The notes below the pieces were generated by a model. It had not been told where the DNA came from, did no database searches, and was given only the letters and a program-made list of their open reading frames with translations. From assembly GCA_021787845.1 (NCBI GenBank), contig JAJYLH010000022.1, forward strand, positions 1 to 64,000: a stretch of 64,000 nucleotides of DNA, in the 5' to 3' direction. The stretch is from Myxococcales bacterium. GTDB lineage: Bacteria > Myxococcota > Myxococcia > Myxococcales > JAJYLH01. Both the position numbers and the translations under genes were made by a program. Positions 28,700-37,255 of this stretch are shown piece by piece. Positions within the stretch are counted from its first letter, which is position 1, and every line of letters starts with the position of its first letter.

Positions 28700-29209
28700 T
28701 CAGCTTCCCCACACCAGTGCGAGGGCGGCGCCGGCCGCGATGGCCGCGGCGTACGGGACCTGGATGCGGCTGGCGACCGGCGACGCTGCCGGTAAGCCGA
28801 GGCCCAGGCGGAGCGACAGCAGGTGGGCGTGGACGTCGGCGCGCGCCTCGGCGGACGACGCGAAGTAGCAGCCGGCGCTCAGGACCCCTCCCGCCAAGGC
28901 GGTGCCCAAGAGGAAGACGGGCAAGGACCCGATGCCGATGCCGGCGGCGGCGGCGGCGGCGAGCTTCACGTCGGCGCCCCCCAGCCGACCGCGCGAGAAC
29001 GGCAGGAGCAGGAGCAGGGCGGTGACGAACATCGCGAGCGCGCCCCACGCCAGCCCGCGTGGGCCCTCCCGGGCGACCAACGTCGCGAGCCCGGTGACCG
29101 CCACCGCGGCCGCGAGGCCGTTCGGGACCCGCCGCGACCGGACATCGAGGAGCACCGCGAACGCGAGGCCGATCAGCCAGACGGCGCGGGCCGCGAGCGA
29201 TCCGGACAT
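28700..29209 (-). CDS. tadV: Tad prepilin peptidase (CpaA/TadV)
   Basis: A 169-residue polytopic aspartic peptidase of the A24 family. The first active-site aspartate lies in LLDVRSRRVPNGL and the second in GRLGGADVKLAAA, the family GxGD-type loop in GGAD form. About five membrane helices are predicted. It should process Flp pilin and the TadE/TadG pseudopilins. It lacks the methylase domain of PilD, as is usual for CpaA. Confidence 0.9.
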   Translation of the reverse strand: MSGSLAARAVWLIGLAFAVLLDVRSRRVPNGLAAAVAVTGLATLVAREGPRGLAWGALAMFVTALLLLLPFSRGRLGGADVKLAAAAAAGIGIGSLPVFLLGTALAGGVLSAGCYFASSAEARADVHAHLLSLRLGLGLPAASPVASRIQVPYAAAIAAGAALALVWGS

Positions 29210-29387
29210 TCGCCCCCTCCTTCACAGGTGCCATCCGGCACCGGTTTCGTACGGCGTCACGCTTCCCGCATCGCGGGCGAGACGGTCGGCTGGAACTTGT
29301 GGATAGAAGCGGTCCGGCTGGTTGGCGCCCCCGACCCCAGGCGACACCGCTGCCGTGGGGCCGGGGCGCACGCTCACCTCGGGAGCG

Positions 29388-29552
29388 CTACGGCATCGCG
29401 CCGTCGACGGTGGTGAAGGCGTTGTTGACTTTGGTGCCGAGGCTGAACACCACCGTCACGATCACCGCCGCGATGGCGGCGACCATCAGCCCGTACTCGA
29501 CCGCGGTCGCCGCCTCTTCGTCCTTCCAAAGCCTGCTCAACAGTGCCGTCAT
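29388..29552 (-). CDS. flp: Flp-type pilin
   Basis: A 54-residue prepilin: short basic/acidic leader MTALLSRLWKDEEA, then ATAVEYGLMVAAIAAVIVTV and a short tail. The Glu-Tyr pair and hydrophobic helix define Flp pilins. The residue before the processing site is Ala, where most Flp proteins have Gly. It is the first gene of the tad operon, 178 bases from tadV, which allows a higher level of pilin than of the machinery. Confidence 0.92.
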   Translation of the reverse strand: MTALLSRLWKDEEAATAVEYGLMVAAIAAVIVTVVFSLGTKVNNAFTTVDGAMP

Positions 29553-29894
29553 GGAATCCCCCCCGGGATGGCCGGCTGCACGGGTGCCGCCCTCCATGGG
29601 CGGCGGGGGACGGGGCGCTTTCGTTTCCCGCCTGCCTGCCGCTCGGCCAAGAGGCAAACTGAGGCTTGTCTCGCGGAGATCAAGCGGTCGGGCGCCATGC
29701 GCAAGGTCGGCACGGCGTGCGCGAAGGAGGCCGCGCGGTGCCGCGACTCGCCGCTCGTCGATCCCTGACACGCGGCAGGACGTGGATCCGAAAGGGCTCG
29801 GCGGCCCAAGCGCGCCGGCACGGCTCGCGTTCGGGGCGCGCCAGACGCGACCAGGCGGTTGACGGTGAACGCCTCTTGCGCCTACTCGAATCGC
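29553..29894. other. Promoter region between flp and ligA
   Basis: A 342-base gap between the divergent tad operon and ligA that must contain both promoters. It has a 7-bp hairpin (GCCGCCC/GGGCGGC, 29586-29604) in the flp leader. I see no clear -35/-10 pair or sigma-54 site, and no gene. Confidence 0.5.
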
Positions 29895-31844
29895 ATGAGC
29901 CAACCGTTGGGGTCCGTCGGCGACGTCGAGCGCTACTCGGTCGAAGAGCTGGAGAGCGCAATCCACCGGCACAACCGGCTCTACTGGGAAGAGCAGGCGC
30001 CCGAGATCAGCGACTACGACTACGACCGGCTGGTGGTGCGGCTCCAGCAGCTCGCGCCCGACTCGCCGGTGCTCCAGGAGCTGGGCGAGCGCGGCGAGCG
30101 GCTGGGCGAGCCGGTGCAGCACGCGCGGCCGATGCTCTCGTTGGACAAATGCTACTCGGCAGCGGAGCTGGAGGACTGGGCGGCGACAATCGAGGGCGAC
30201 TTCGTGGCGATGCCGAAGTTCGACGGCATCGCCTGCTCGCTCCGGTACGACGAACGGGGCCGGCTGAAGCTCGCTGCGACACGGGGGACCGGGTTCGTCG
30301 GCGACGACGTGACCGTCAACGCCCACGGCATCCGGGACATCCCCAAGATGCTTGCGCCGAACGTCGAGGTCCGGGGCGAGGTCTACATGCGGCTGAGCGT
30401 CTTCGCCGCCTTCCGGGAGCGCTTCTCCAATCCCCGTAACCTGACCGCCGGCGCGATGAAGCAGAAGGACGCGAAGAAGAGCGCCGAATACAAGCTTTCC
30501 TTCACCGCTTACGACCTCCTCGGCACCGACCACGCGACCGAGCTGGAGAAGATCGCGTGGCTCGAGGCGCATGGGTTTCCGAAGCTCGACCACCAACTTG
30601 CCCTCCGAGGCCACCTCCAGGAGGCGTACGAGGCCTTCGCCGAGAAGCGGCCGAGCCTCGACTACGAAATCGACGGGGTGGTGTTCCGGGCGAACCTGGT
30701 GCGCGAGGAGAAGCGGCTCGGCCAGACCGCGCACCACCCGCGCTTCGCGCTCGCCTACAAATTCCAGGGCGAGAGCGGCCGCACCCGGCTCGTCGACGTC
30801 GAATGGAGCGTCTCGCGCACCGGCGCCATCACCCCCGTCGCCCTCATCGAGCCGGTGCAGCTCTCCGGCGCCGCTGTCGGTCGGGCGTCGCTCCACCACC
30901 CCGGCTACGTGAAGAAGCTCGGCCTCGCGAAAGGCTGCGAAGTGCTGGTCACCCGGCGCGGCGGCGTCATCCCGCACGTCGAGCGGATGCTTGCGCCGGG
31001 CGCCGAGCCGATCGAGCCGCCGGCGAAGTGTCCGTCCTGCGGCTCGCCGACCCGGTGGAACGGCGATTTTCTGTCCTGTTCGAGGCCGGAGACCTGCCGG
31101 CTCGCGCGCATCGGTGACCTGGAGCACTTCTGTACAGTGACAGAGCTCTTGGGCTTCGGCGAGCGAATCCTCTCGGCGGCCTATGACGCGGGCATCCTCC
31201 AACGGCCGCCCGATCTCTACCGTGTCACCACCGACCAACTCGCGAAGCTCGAGCGCGTCGGCGAGAAGACCGCGCAGAACCTCCTCGCGCAGGTCCAATC
31301 GAAGCGCCGGCTGCCGCTGGAGACCTTCTTGCGCGCGCTCGGTATCTCCGAGCTGGGCGCGCACGTGTCGACCCTGCTCGCCGAGCACTACGGGTCGCTG
31401 GAGAAGATTCGCGCGCTCGACGTCGAGGAGCTGGCGGCGCTCCATTCGGTCGGGGAGATCATCGCGCGCTCGGTGGTGGGGGGCCTCGAGGAGAACGCGC
31501 CGCTGATCGACGAGCTTCTCGACGAGGGGGTTATCGTCGAACCCCCGGAGCGCTCTCGCATGGCGGGACCGCTCGCGGGTTACAGCTTCGTCTTCACCGG
31601 GAAGCTCGAGGCGATGGACCGGAAGGTCGCGCAGGCGGAAGTGCGTCAGCTCGGCGGCGAGACGCCCAGCTCGGTCAGCGCGAGCCTCTGCTTCCTGGTC
31701 GTCGGCGAAGAGAAGGGCGGCGCGAAGTCGACCAAGCAGAAGAGCGCCGAGAAGCACATCCAGGCGGGCGCGTCGATTCGCGTGCTCGACGAGGCCGGAT
31801 TCCTCAAGCTTCTGGAGGCGGCGCGGCGAGGTGAACGGCCTTGA
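29895..31844 (+). CDS. ligA: NAD-dependent DNA ligase
   Basis: Replicative ligase, 649 residues. Adenylation lysine is Lys108 in MPKFDGIACS. Then come the NTase motifs (SNPRNLTAGAMKQKD, DYEIDGVVF), the OB fold, a four-cysteine zinc site (CPSCGSP...SCSRPETC, about 385-410), helix-hairpin-helix repeats and a C-terminal BRCT domain (LAGYSFVFTGKLEAMDR). The ATG at 29895 is chosen for homology; the frame opens 12 codons earlier. The chain is a little shorter than the common 670. Confidence 0.96.
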   Translation: MSQPLGSVGDVERYSVEELESAIHRHNRLYWEEQAPEISDYDYDRLVVRLQQLAPDSPVLQELGERGERLGEPVQHARPMLSLDKCYSAAELEDWAATIEGDFVAMPKFDGIACSLRYDERGRLKLAATRGTGFVGDDVTVNAHGIRDIPKMLAPNVEVRGEVYMRLSVFAAFRERFSNPRNLTAGAMKQKDAKKSAEYKLSFTAYDLLGTDHATELEKIAWLEAHGFPKLDHQLALRGHLQEAYEAFAEKRPSLDYEIDGVVFRANLVREEKRLGQTAHHPRFALAYKFQGESGRTRLVDVEWSVSRTGAITPVALIEPVQLSGAAVGRASLHHPGYVKKLGLAKGCEVLVTRRGGVIPHVERMLAPGAEPIEPPAKCPSCGSPTRWNGDFLSCSRPETCRLARIGDLEHFCTVTELLGFGERILSAAYDAGILQRPPDLYRVTTDQLAKLERVGEKTAQNLLAQVQSKRRLPLETFLRALGISELGAHVSTLLAEHYGSLEKIRALDVEELAALHSVGEIIARSVVGGLEENAPLIDELLDEGVIVEPPERSRMAGPLAGYSFVFTGKLEAMDRKVAQAEVRQLGGETPSSVSASLCFLVVGEEKGGAKSTKQKSAEKHIQAGASIRVLDEAGFLKLLEAARRGERP

Positions 31845-32018
31845 ACCGCGCGGAGGGCACGTCGCTTGGCAGCAGCGGTCTGGGTAGGCGTGGTGAACCG
31901 CTCGCGAAGAGCCGCGGCACGGATTCTGTGGCCGGCTCGGCGGGAGGCGGTCCGTACCGCGACCGTCAGGAGCCGCGCGCTCACGAGTCGCGCCGGGTTG
32001 CGTCGATGGGAGGCTGAC

Positions 32019-32987
32019 GTGCCCAGACAGTCGTCCGGGCCCGATTTGATCGCGCAGATTCGACGCGCCGCGTTCGATCTGCGCGACGAGAATCCACCGA
32101 AGGCGGCGCAAGCGCTGCGCCGGCTCCTCAAGGACGCCGGGCCAGCCGAGCCGCTCGTTCGGGGCGCGCTCGGAGAGATTCTGCTCGAGGATCTCGATGA
32201 CGCGGATGGCGCGCTGCACGAGTTCCGACGTTTGATCGCGCTGGCGCCGAGCTTACCGGCAGGGCACCTGGGCCTCGGGCGGGCGCTGGCCCGCACGGGC
32301 GAGCGGCGGGAGGCATCGAAGGAGTTGGCGCTCGCTCGCGTCGGATTCGTCGAGCTCGCGGAGCGCGCCCGCCACAAGCCGGACGACGAGCCGGAAGGCG
32401 CTGACGAAGCGCTCTTGACGGCCTTGGAGATCGCGGTCGAGGAGCACGGGCTCGACCTCGACGATTGGGCGCCGCCGGTGTTCGACCTGGCGCTCTTCGC
32501 CTGGGCGGAGGACACGCGGCTCTTCGACGCGGAGGACGGGTCCGATACCGACGACTGGGAGCGCTACGGGTCCCTTCGCGTGGTGATCGACGGCCTGAAC
32601 GGAGGGCTGGAGGCCGCGCTGGCGGTTGCCGAGCGGATTGCCGACCGGGCGCCGTTGCCCGAGCCACGCCGCCGTCACCTGCGATCGATCGCCTACGAAG
32701 AGGCGCAGCGGTGGAGCGAAGCGGCAGCGCAAGCGCTTGCCGCGACCAGCGATCTCGACCGGTCCTTCGTCGCCGAGGAAGTGCTGCGCGCCATATCGCT
32801 TCTCGCGCGCGCGGGGGACGCGGCGCACGCGCGCGAGCTGCTCGAACGCCTCCGTGCCCGGCTCGAGACCGACCGCGAATCGGCCGACGAAGCGGGTCAG
32901 ACGAGAATCGACGAGCTGCTCGAGAGCGCCAGCGCTTCGCTCGCCGGTGTCGATCCCCTCGTTCCGCTCGGCGTCCGGGGGAAGTGA
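32019..32987 (+). CDS. TPR-like protein of unknown role
   Basis: A 322-residue soluble protein with helix-turn-helix repeats of tetratricopeptide type (AAQALRRLLKDAGPAEPLVRGALGEILL; GALHEFRRLIALAPSLPAGHLGLGRALA). The GTG at 32019 is chosen because a GGGAGG ribosome site lies five bases upstream and the preceding codons have no protein character. Its stop overlaps the next ATG (TGATG), coupling it to the Smr gene. Confidence 0.7.
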   Translation: MPRQSSGPDLIAQIRRAAFDLRDENPPKAAQALRRLLKDAGPAEPLVRGALGEILLEDLDDADGALHEFRRLIALAPSLPAGHLGLGRALARTGERREASKELALARVGFVELAERARHKPDDEPEGADEALLTALEIAVEEHGLDLDDWAPPVFDLALFAWAEDTRLFDAEDGSDTDDWERYGSLRVVIDGLNGGLEAALAVAERIADRAPLPEPRRRHLRSIAYEEAQRWSEAAAQALAATSDLDRSFVAEEVLRAISLLARAGDAAHARELLERLRARLETDRESADEAGQTRIDELLESASASLAGVDPLVPLGVRGK

Positions 32988-33691
32988 TGAGCAAGCAGAA
33001 GCCGTCCCAGCCCGATGCCTCGACCTCGACGAACGCTTTTCGCAACGACGCCCTGCGCGAGGCGGTGAGCGCCTGGAAGAAAAGCGGTAGCGCTCGCCCT
33101 CAGCACGCGGCAGCGCAGCCGCCCCGCGCGCGCCCGAAGCGTCCGGCCGCACCCGCCCCAGCCGCGGGTGACGAGGCGCTCTTCCTCGCCGCCATGGAAG
33201 ACGTGACCGCTCTCGACCCTCGTCCGTCCCCGGCGGGGCGGGCGACCGAGCCGCGTGTCGCCCTGGTCGACGAGGATGCGGAGACGCTCGCCCGCCTGGC
33301 GGAACTGGTGGCGACGGGCGAGGGCCTCGACCTCGCGGACACCGACGAATACCGGGAAGGGCTCGCGCGCGGCGTCGACGGATCGCTGCTGGTTCGCCTC
33401 CGGCGCGGCGACTTCAGCGTCCAGGCGCACCTCGATCTCCACGGCATGGCGCCCGACACCGCTTTCGCCGAGCTGGAGCGCTTTCTCATCGAGAGCCGCC
33501 GCCGCGGCCTGCGTTGTGTCCTCGTGGTCCACGGGCGAGGATTGCACTCGAAGGATCAGACGCCGGTGCTGAAGGAGCGGCTCGCCGTCTGGCTTTCGCG
33601 CGGCCGGCTGTCGCGGATGACCCTGGCGTTCGCCACCGCCCGCCCGATCGACGGCGGGGCTGGCGCCGCCTACGTCCTCCTGCGGCGCTGA
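32987..33691 (+). CDS. Smr-domain protein
   Basis: A 234-residue protein with a disordered Pro/Ala-rich N-terminal third and a C-terminal Smr domain (residues 145-234). The Smr motifs are LDLHGMAPDTAFAELERFL, VVHGRGLHSKDQTPVLK and AYVLLRR. Stand-alone Smr proteins such as SmrA and SmrB are nucleases; SmrB cleaves mRNA between collided ribosomes. The histidine motifs are intact, so nuclease activity is plausible. Confidence 0.88.
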   Translation: MSKQKPSQPDASTSTNAFRNDALREAVSAWKKSGSARPQHAAAQPPRARPKRPAAPAPAAGDEALFLAAMEDVTALDPRPSPAGRATEPRVALVDEDAETLARLAELVATGEGLDLADTDEYREGLARGVDGSLLVRLRRGDFSVQAHLDLHGMAPDTAFAELERFLIESRRRGLRCVLVVHGRGLHSKDQTPVLKERLAVWLSRGRLSRMTLAFATARPIDGGAGAAYVLLRR

Positions 33692-33716
33692 CGGGAGGCT
33701 CGCCTTCCCACCACGC

Positions 33717-34358
33717 TCAAGGCGCTGCCTTGACTGCCGTGACGATGGCGTAGATGCCGCCCCACCTGCGGACGCGCTCGATGCGCTCGAAACCGGCCGC
33801 GCGCAGCCACTCGGCGAGCTCAGCGAACCGGTAGAAGCCGACGTGTCCGCGCTGCACCGCCCGCGCGAAGCGGTCGACCAGTCGCATCGCGAAGAGATCG
33901 CCGCTGGCATCGCCGAGGGCGAGCCGCCCGCCTGGCGCGAGCACGCGGCCCATCTCCAAGAGCGCCTGGCGCGGCTCCGGATAGTGGTGAAAGGAGGTCG
34001 TGCACAGCAGGGCAGTGAAAGCGCCGTCGTCGAACGGCAGCGCCGCGCTGGAGCCTTCGACGAAGTCGACGTTGCCCGCGCCATGCGCGAGCTCGCGGGC
34101 GCGTTCGACCATCTTCGGCGAGAGGTCGAGGCCGGTCGCCTGCGCCGCGCTCTTCGCCGCCTCCCGGACGGCGGCACCGGTCCCGCACCCCACGTCGAGG
34201 AACCGGTCGTCCGCGCGCAACCGCAACGCCGCGAGCGTCTCGCGCTGCGCGATGCCGACGACGCGCGACGAGGGGTCGCGCTCGTAGGTGTGCGCCCAAC
34301 GGTCGAAGTGCCGTACGGTCGCTTCCAGGGACGCGCGCACGCTCCGGGGCTGCCACAT
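33717..34358 (-). CDS. SAM-dependent methyltransferase (class I)
   Basis: A 213-residue Rossmann methyltransferase of the Methyltransf_11 / UbiE-like group. SAM motif I is FLDVGCGTGAAVREA (about 53-67), motif II has FVEGSSAALPFDDGAFTALLC, and TTSFHHYPEP follows. Substrate unknown. It diverges from the aromatic operon and converges with the Smr gene. Confidence 0.85.
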   Translation of the reverse strand: MWQPRSVRASLEATVRHFDRWAHTYERDPSSRVVGIAQRETLAALRLRADDRFLDVGCGTGAAVREAAKSAAQATGLDLSPKMVERARELAHGAGNVDFVEGSSAALPFDDGAFTALLCTTSFHHYPEPRQALLEMGRVLAPGGRLALGDASGDLFAMRLVDRFARAVQRGHVGFYRFAELAEWLRAAGFERIERVRRWGGIYAIVTAVKAAP

Positions 34359-34490
34359 GACCGGCGAACGCTAAACGGAGGTCGAGCCCTCGCGCAAACG
34401 CCTGATGCACCAGGGCCGCCGTAGGTCGCCTCGCCGTGAAGGGCGCGCGATGGACTCAAGGGGCAGCGACCGACCCATGCCCGACGCGGG

Positions 34491-34528
34491 TTGACAAGGC
34501 CCCGAAATCGGTATTTTAGTACCGATTT
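34491..34528 (+). promoter_or_regulatory. Promoter with palindromic operator of the benzoyl-CoA operon
   Basis: A perfect -35 TTGACA (34491-34496) is followed by TATTTT (34512-34517) as a -10, with a short 15-base spacer. A perfect inverted repeat covers the -10: arms AAATCGGTA (34505-34513) and TACCGATTT (34520-34528) around six bases. Repressor binding would block RNA polymerase. The Rrf2 protein at the end of the operon is the obvious candidate. Confidence 0.7.
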
Positions 34529-34561
34529 GCGCGAGAGCTCATCCGGCGCGAGGAGACGGCG

Positions 34562-35641
34562 ATGGCGTTGACGGTCGAGAGCTGGCAGATGGTGAAGCCC
34601 GGCGAGCCGTTCGTGCGGGCGACGCGGGAGATGGACCTGAGCGCGCTCGCGCCGGATCAGGCGGTGGTGGAGGTCGCCGGTTGCGGGGTCTGCCACACCG
34701 ACCTGGGGTTCGCCTTCGACGGGGTGCGCACCCGCCATCCGCTCCCGCTGACCCTCGGCCACGAAATCGCCGGCCGGGTCATCCGGGCAGGGGAAGCGGT
34801 CTCGTCCCTCGAGGGCCGGGCGGTGGTGGTGCCGGCGGTGCTGCCCTGCGGCGAGTGCGCGGCGTGCCGGAGCGGACGCGGCGGGGTCTGCGCCAAGCAG
34901 GTCTTTCCCGGCAACGACGACCACGGCGGTTTCGCGACCCACGTCGTCGTCCCGGCGAAAGGGCTGTGCCCGGTCGACGAGCACCGGCTCGCGACGGCGA
35001 AGGTCGACCTCGCGTCGCTCGCGGTGGTGGCCGACGCGGTGACCACCCCGTACCAGGCGCTCGTCAACGCGGAGCTGAAGGCGGGCGACCTCGCGGTCTT
35101 CGTCGGCGCGGGCGGGCTTGGGGCGTTCGGCGTGCAGCTCGCGGCGGCGCTCGGCGCGCACGTGGTGGCCCTCGACGTCGATGCCGCTCGGCTGGAGCGC
35201 CTCTCTCACAAGGCAGGGCTCCTGCTCGACGCGAAGGGCGAGCCCAAGGCGATTCGCAAGAGCATCCAGGCGTTCGCCGCCGAGCAGCAGGCGCCGCCGT
35301 TCGGCTGGAAGATCTTCGAGACCTCGGGAACGCGCGCCGGGCAGGAGCTGGCGTTCTCGCTCTTGGGACCGGCAGCGCACCTGGGAGTCGTCGGCTACAC
35401 CCGCGACGCCGGCACGTTCCGCTTGAGCAACCTGATGGCCTTCGACGCGACCGCGCGCGGCACCTGGGGCTGCCTGCCGGAGCACTACCCGACGGTGGTC
35501 GGGATGGTGCTCGGCGGGAAGGTCAGCCTCGACGGGCTCATCGAGCACCGGCCGATGAGCCGCATCAACGAGACCTTCCAACAGCTTCGCGAGCACACGC
35601 TCAAGGTGCGCCCGGTGCTCGTTCCAGATTTCCAATCGTAG
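34562..35641 (+). CDS. had: 6-hydroxycyclohex-1-ene-1-carbonyl-CoA dehydrogenase
   Basis: Zinc alcohol-dehydrogenase-family enzyme, 359 residues, oxidising the 6-hydroxy intermediate of the Thauera-type benzoyl-CoA pathway to 6-oxocyclohex-1-ene-1-carbonyl-CoA with NAD+. Zinc-ligand region GCGVCHTDLGFAFDGVRT, LGHEIAGRV, structural zinc cysteines CGECAACRSGRGGVC and nucleotide-binding VGAGGLGAFG are present. It is the first gene after the palindromic promoter. Assignment rests on motifs plus the oah, dch and bcr neighbours. Confidence 0.92.
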   Translation: MALTVESWQMVKPGEPFVRATREMDLSALAPDQAVVEVAGCGVCHTDLGFAFDGVRTRHPLPLTLGHEIAGRVIRAGEAVSSLEGRAVVVPAVLPCGECAACRSGRGGVCAKQVFPGNDDHGGFATHVVVPAKGLCPVDEHRLATAKVDLASLAVVADAVTTPYQALVNAELKAGDLAVFVGAGGLGAFGVQLAAALGAHVVALDVDAARLERLSHKAGLLLDAKGEPKAIRKSIQAFAAEQQAPPFGWKIFETSGTRAGQELAFSLLGPAAHLGVVGYTRDAGTFRLSNLMAFDATARGTWGCLPEHYPTVVGMVLGGKVSLDGLIEHRPMSRINETFQQLREHTLKVRPVLVPDFQS

Positions 35642-35669
35642 GATGGGTGGAGCGAAAGCGGAACCCATC
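35642..35669. repeat. REP-like inverted repeat between had and oah
   Basis: GATGGGT and ACCCATC arms, 14 bases apart, with GAGCGAAAGCG between them. The GGATGGGT...GCGAA...ACCCATC pattern is a dispersed palindromic repeat known from many proteobacterial genomes. Here it sits inside an operon and could form an mRNA-stabilising hairpin. Confidence 0.6.
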
Positions 35670-35705
35670 TCTCCAGCTCAACAGCAGCCCAAGAGGAGAG
35701 CTCAC

Positions 35706-36809
35706 ATGCCCGAGACTTTCGCGTTCGTCGATCACGACCTCGTTGCCGGCCACGCCTTCGACGGTCAGGTGCGCTACGAGCTGAAAGCCATCAAGACGCC
35801 GAGCGGCAGCGTCGCCGAGGGGCTTTACGCCGCCTGGATCACCCTCGACAACCTGAAGCAGTACAACAGCTACACGACCCAGATGGTGAAGGACGTGATC
35901 CTCGCGGTGCGCCGGGCGTCGAACGCGCGTGACGTGGTGGCGGTGGTCTTCACCGGCGCCGGGGACAAGGCGTTCTGCACCGGCGGCAACACCAAGGAGT
36001 ACGCGGAGTACTACGCGGGCCGGCCCGAGGAGTACAGCCAGTACATGCGGCTGTTCAACGACATGGTGACGGCGCTTCTGACCTGCGACAAGCCGGTCGT
36101 CTGCCGGGTCAACGGGATGCGCGTCGGCGGCGGCCAGGAAATCGGGATGGCCTGCGACTTCTCGGTGGCAAGCGACCTCGCGAAGTTCGGGCAGGCCGGT
36201 CCGCGTCATGGCTCCGCGCCCGACGGCGGCTCGACCGACTTTCTCCCGCTCTTCGTCGGCATCGAGCAGGCGATGGTGAGCTGCACCTTGTGCGAGCCGT
36301 GGACCGCGTACACCGCGTATCGCCTCGGGCTCGTGAACGAAGTGGTGCCGGTCCTGAAGGTCGACGGCGCTTTCGTCCCCAACCCGCTGGTGGTGACCGA
36401 GACCTGGACCGAGAACGGCCGCATCGTCTTCGGCGAGGGGAAGACCGGCGCGGCGCGGAGCCAAGCGAAAGCGCTCCTGGAGCGCGGCAAGGTCGACCTG
36501 GGCCCGCTCGACGAGGCGGTGGACAAGCTCCTCTCGAAGCTCTTGATGACCATGCCGGGCTGCCTGCAGAAGACGGTCGCCTCGGTGCGCAAGCACAAGC
36601 TCGAGCACTGGGACCAGAACCGGGAGACGAACCGGGCATGGCTCGCGCTGAACATGATGACCGAGGCGAACGCGGGCTTCCGCGCGTTCAACGAGGGAAC
36701 CAAGGAGAAGCGCGAGCCCGACTACGTGGCGTTGCGCCAGAAGCTCGCGCGGGGCGACCAGTGGGGGACCGAGCTGATCGAGTCGGTCTTGCCACGGGCC
36801 AGCAAGTGA
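35706..36809 (+). CDS. oah: 6-oxocyclohex-1-ene-1-carbonyl-CoA hydrolase (ring cleaving)
   Basis: Crotonase-family BamA/Oah hydrolase, 367 residues, adding water and hydrolytically opening the ring to 3-hydroxypimelyl-CoA. Family features are DNLKQYNSYTTQMVKDVI, FCTGGNTKEYAEYYAGRPEEY, GMRVGGGQEIGMACDFS and GPRHGSAPDGGSTDFLP. Oah/BamA is the accepted marker gene for anaerobic aromatic degradation. An AAGAGGAG ribosome site precedes the ATG at 35706. Its stop overlaps the GTG of the GNAT gene. Confidence 0.95.
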   Translation: MPETFAFVDHDLVAGHAFDGQVRYELKAIKTPSGSVAEGLYAAWITLDNLKQYNSYTTQMVKDVILAVRRASNARDVVAVVFTGAGDKAFCTGGNTKEYAEYYAGRPEEYSQYMRLFNDMVTALLTCDKPVVCRVNGMRVGGGQEIGMACDFSVASDLAKFGQAGPRHGSAPDGGSTDFLPLFVGIEQAMVSCTLCEPWTAYTAYRLGLVNEVVPVLKVDGAFVPNPLVVTETWTENGRIVFGEGKTGAARSQAKALLERGKVDLGPLDEAVDKLLSKLLMTMPGCLQKTVASVRKHKLEHWDQNRETNRAWLALNMMTEANAGFRAFNEGTKEKREPDYVALRQKLARGDQWGTELIESVLPRASK

Positions 36810-37237
36810 CGCGGGCGATGACGGGGAGGGACCTGCCGGCGGTCGCCGAGATCTACGCCGAGGCCGCTGGCGAGCGCCCGCCGCCCTCTTGGGAAGCGCA
36901 TCTGAGGAGCGTCATGCGCGCGAAGGACGGCGAGGGGGTCGCGCGGGTGGCGGCGGATGCGGCGGGCCGGGTGGTCGGCTACGTCGCGGGCGAGGTGCGC
37001 AGCTTCGAGTTCGGGTCGCCGCCGGCCGGGTGGATTTTCGCGCTGGCGGTGGCGAAGGCGGAGCGCCGTCACGGCTACGCCCATGCGCTGTTCATGAGCG
37101 CCGTCGAAAAGATGAAGCGCTCTCGAGTAGCGACGCTGCGGACGATGGTCAGCCGCGACAACGTGGACGTCTTGCGATTCTTTCGCGGCGAGGGATTCGT
37201 GGCCGGACCGTACGCCGAGCTCGAGCTGTCGCTGTAG
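36806..37237 (+). CDS. GNAT acetyltransferase, BadL-like by context
   Basis: A 143-residue Gcn5-type acetyltransferase with a central strand-helix acetyl-CoA site (GWIFALAVAKAERRHGYAHALFMSAVEKM) and a C-terminal LRFFRGEGFVAGPYAELELSL. In Rhodopseudomonas palustris the GNAT BadL acetylates aminobenzoates, and the products release the Rrf2 repressor BadM from the benzoyl-CoA reductase operon. The same two families share this cluster, so a BadL-like role is inferred. The GTG at 36806 overlaps the oah stop (GTGA); an ATG at 36818 is an alternative. Confidence 0.75.
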   Translation: MTRAMTGRDLPAVAEIYAEAAGERPPPSWEAHLRSVMRAKDGEGVARVAADAAGRVVGYVAGEVRSFEFGSPPAGWIFALAVAKAERRHGYAHALFMSAVEKMKRSRVATLRTMVSRDNVDVLRFFRGEGFVAGPYAELELSL

Positions 37238-37255
37238 GCGAATGAGGGAGCCGTC

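Noticed and set aside
29388-32219. A 943-codon minus-strand frame that ends in the Flp pilin
   Set aside because: Only the last 54 codons (Flp) are protein-like; the rest is antisense to ligA and the TPR gene.
32897-35668. A 923-codon minus-strand frame across the methyltransferase and had genes
   Set aside because: It is antisense to had and the Smr gene and out of frame with the methyltransferase; no homology is visible.
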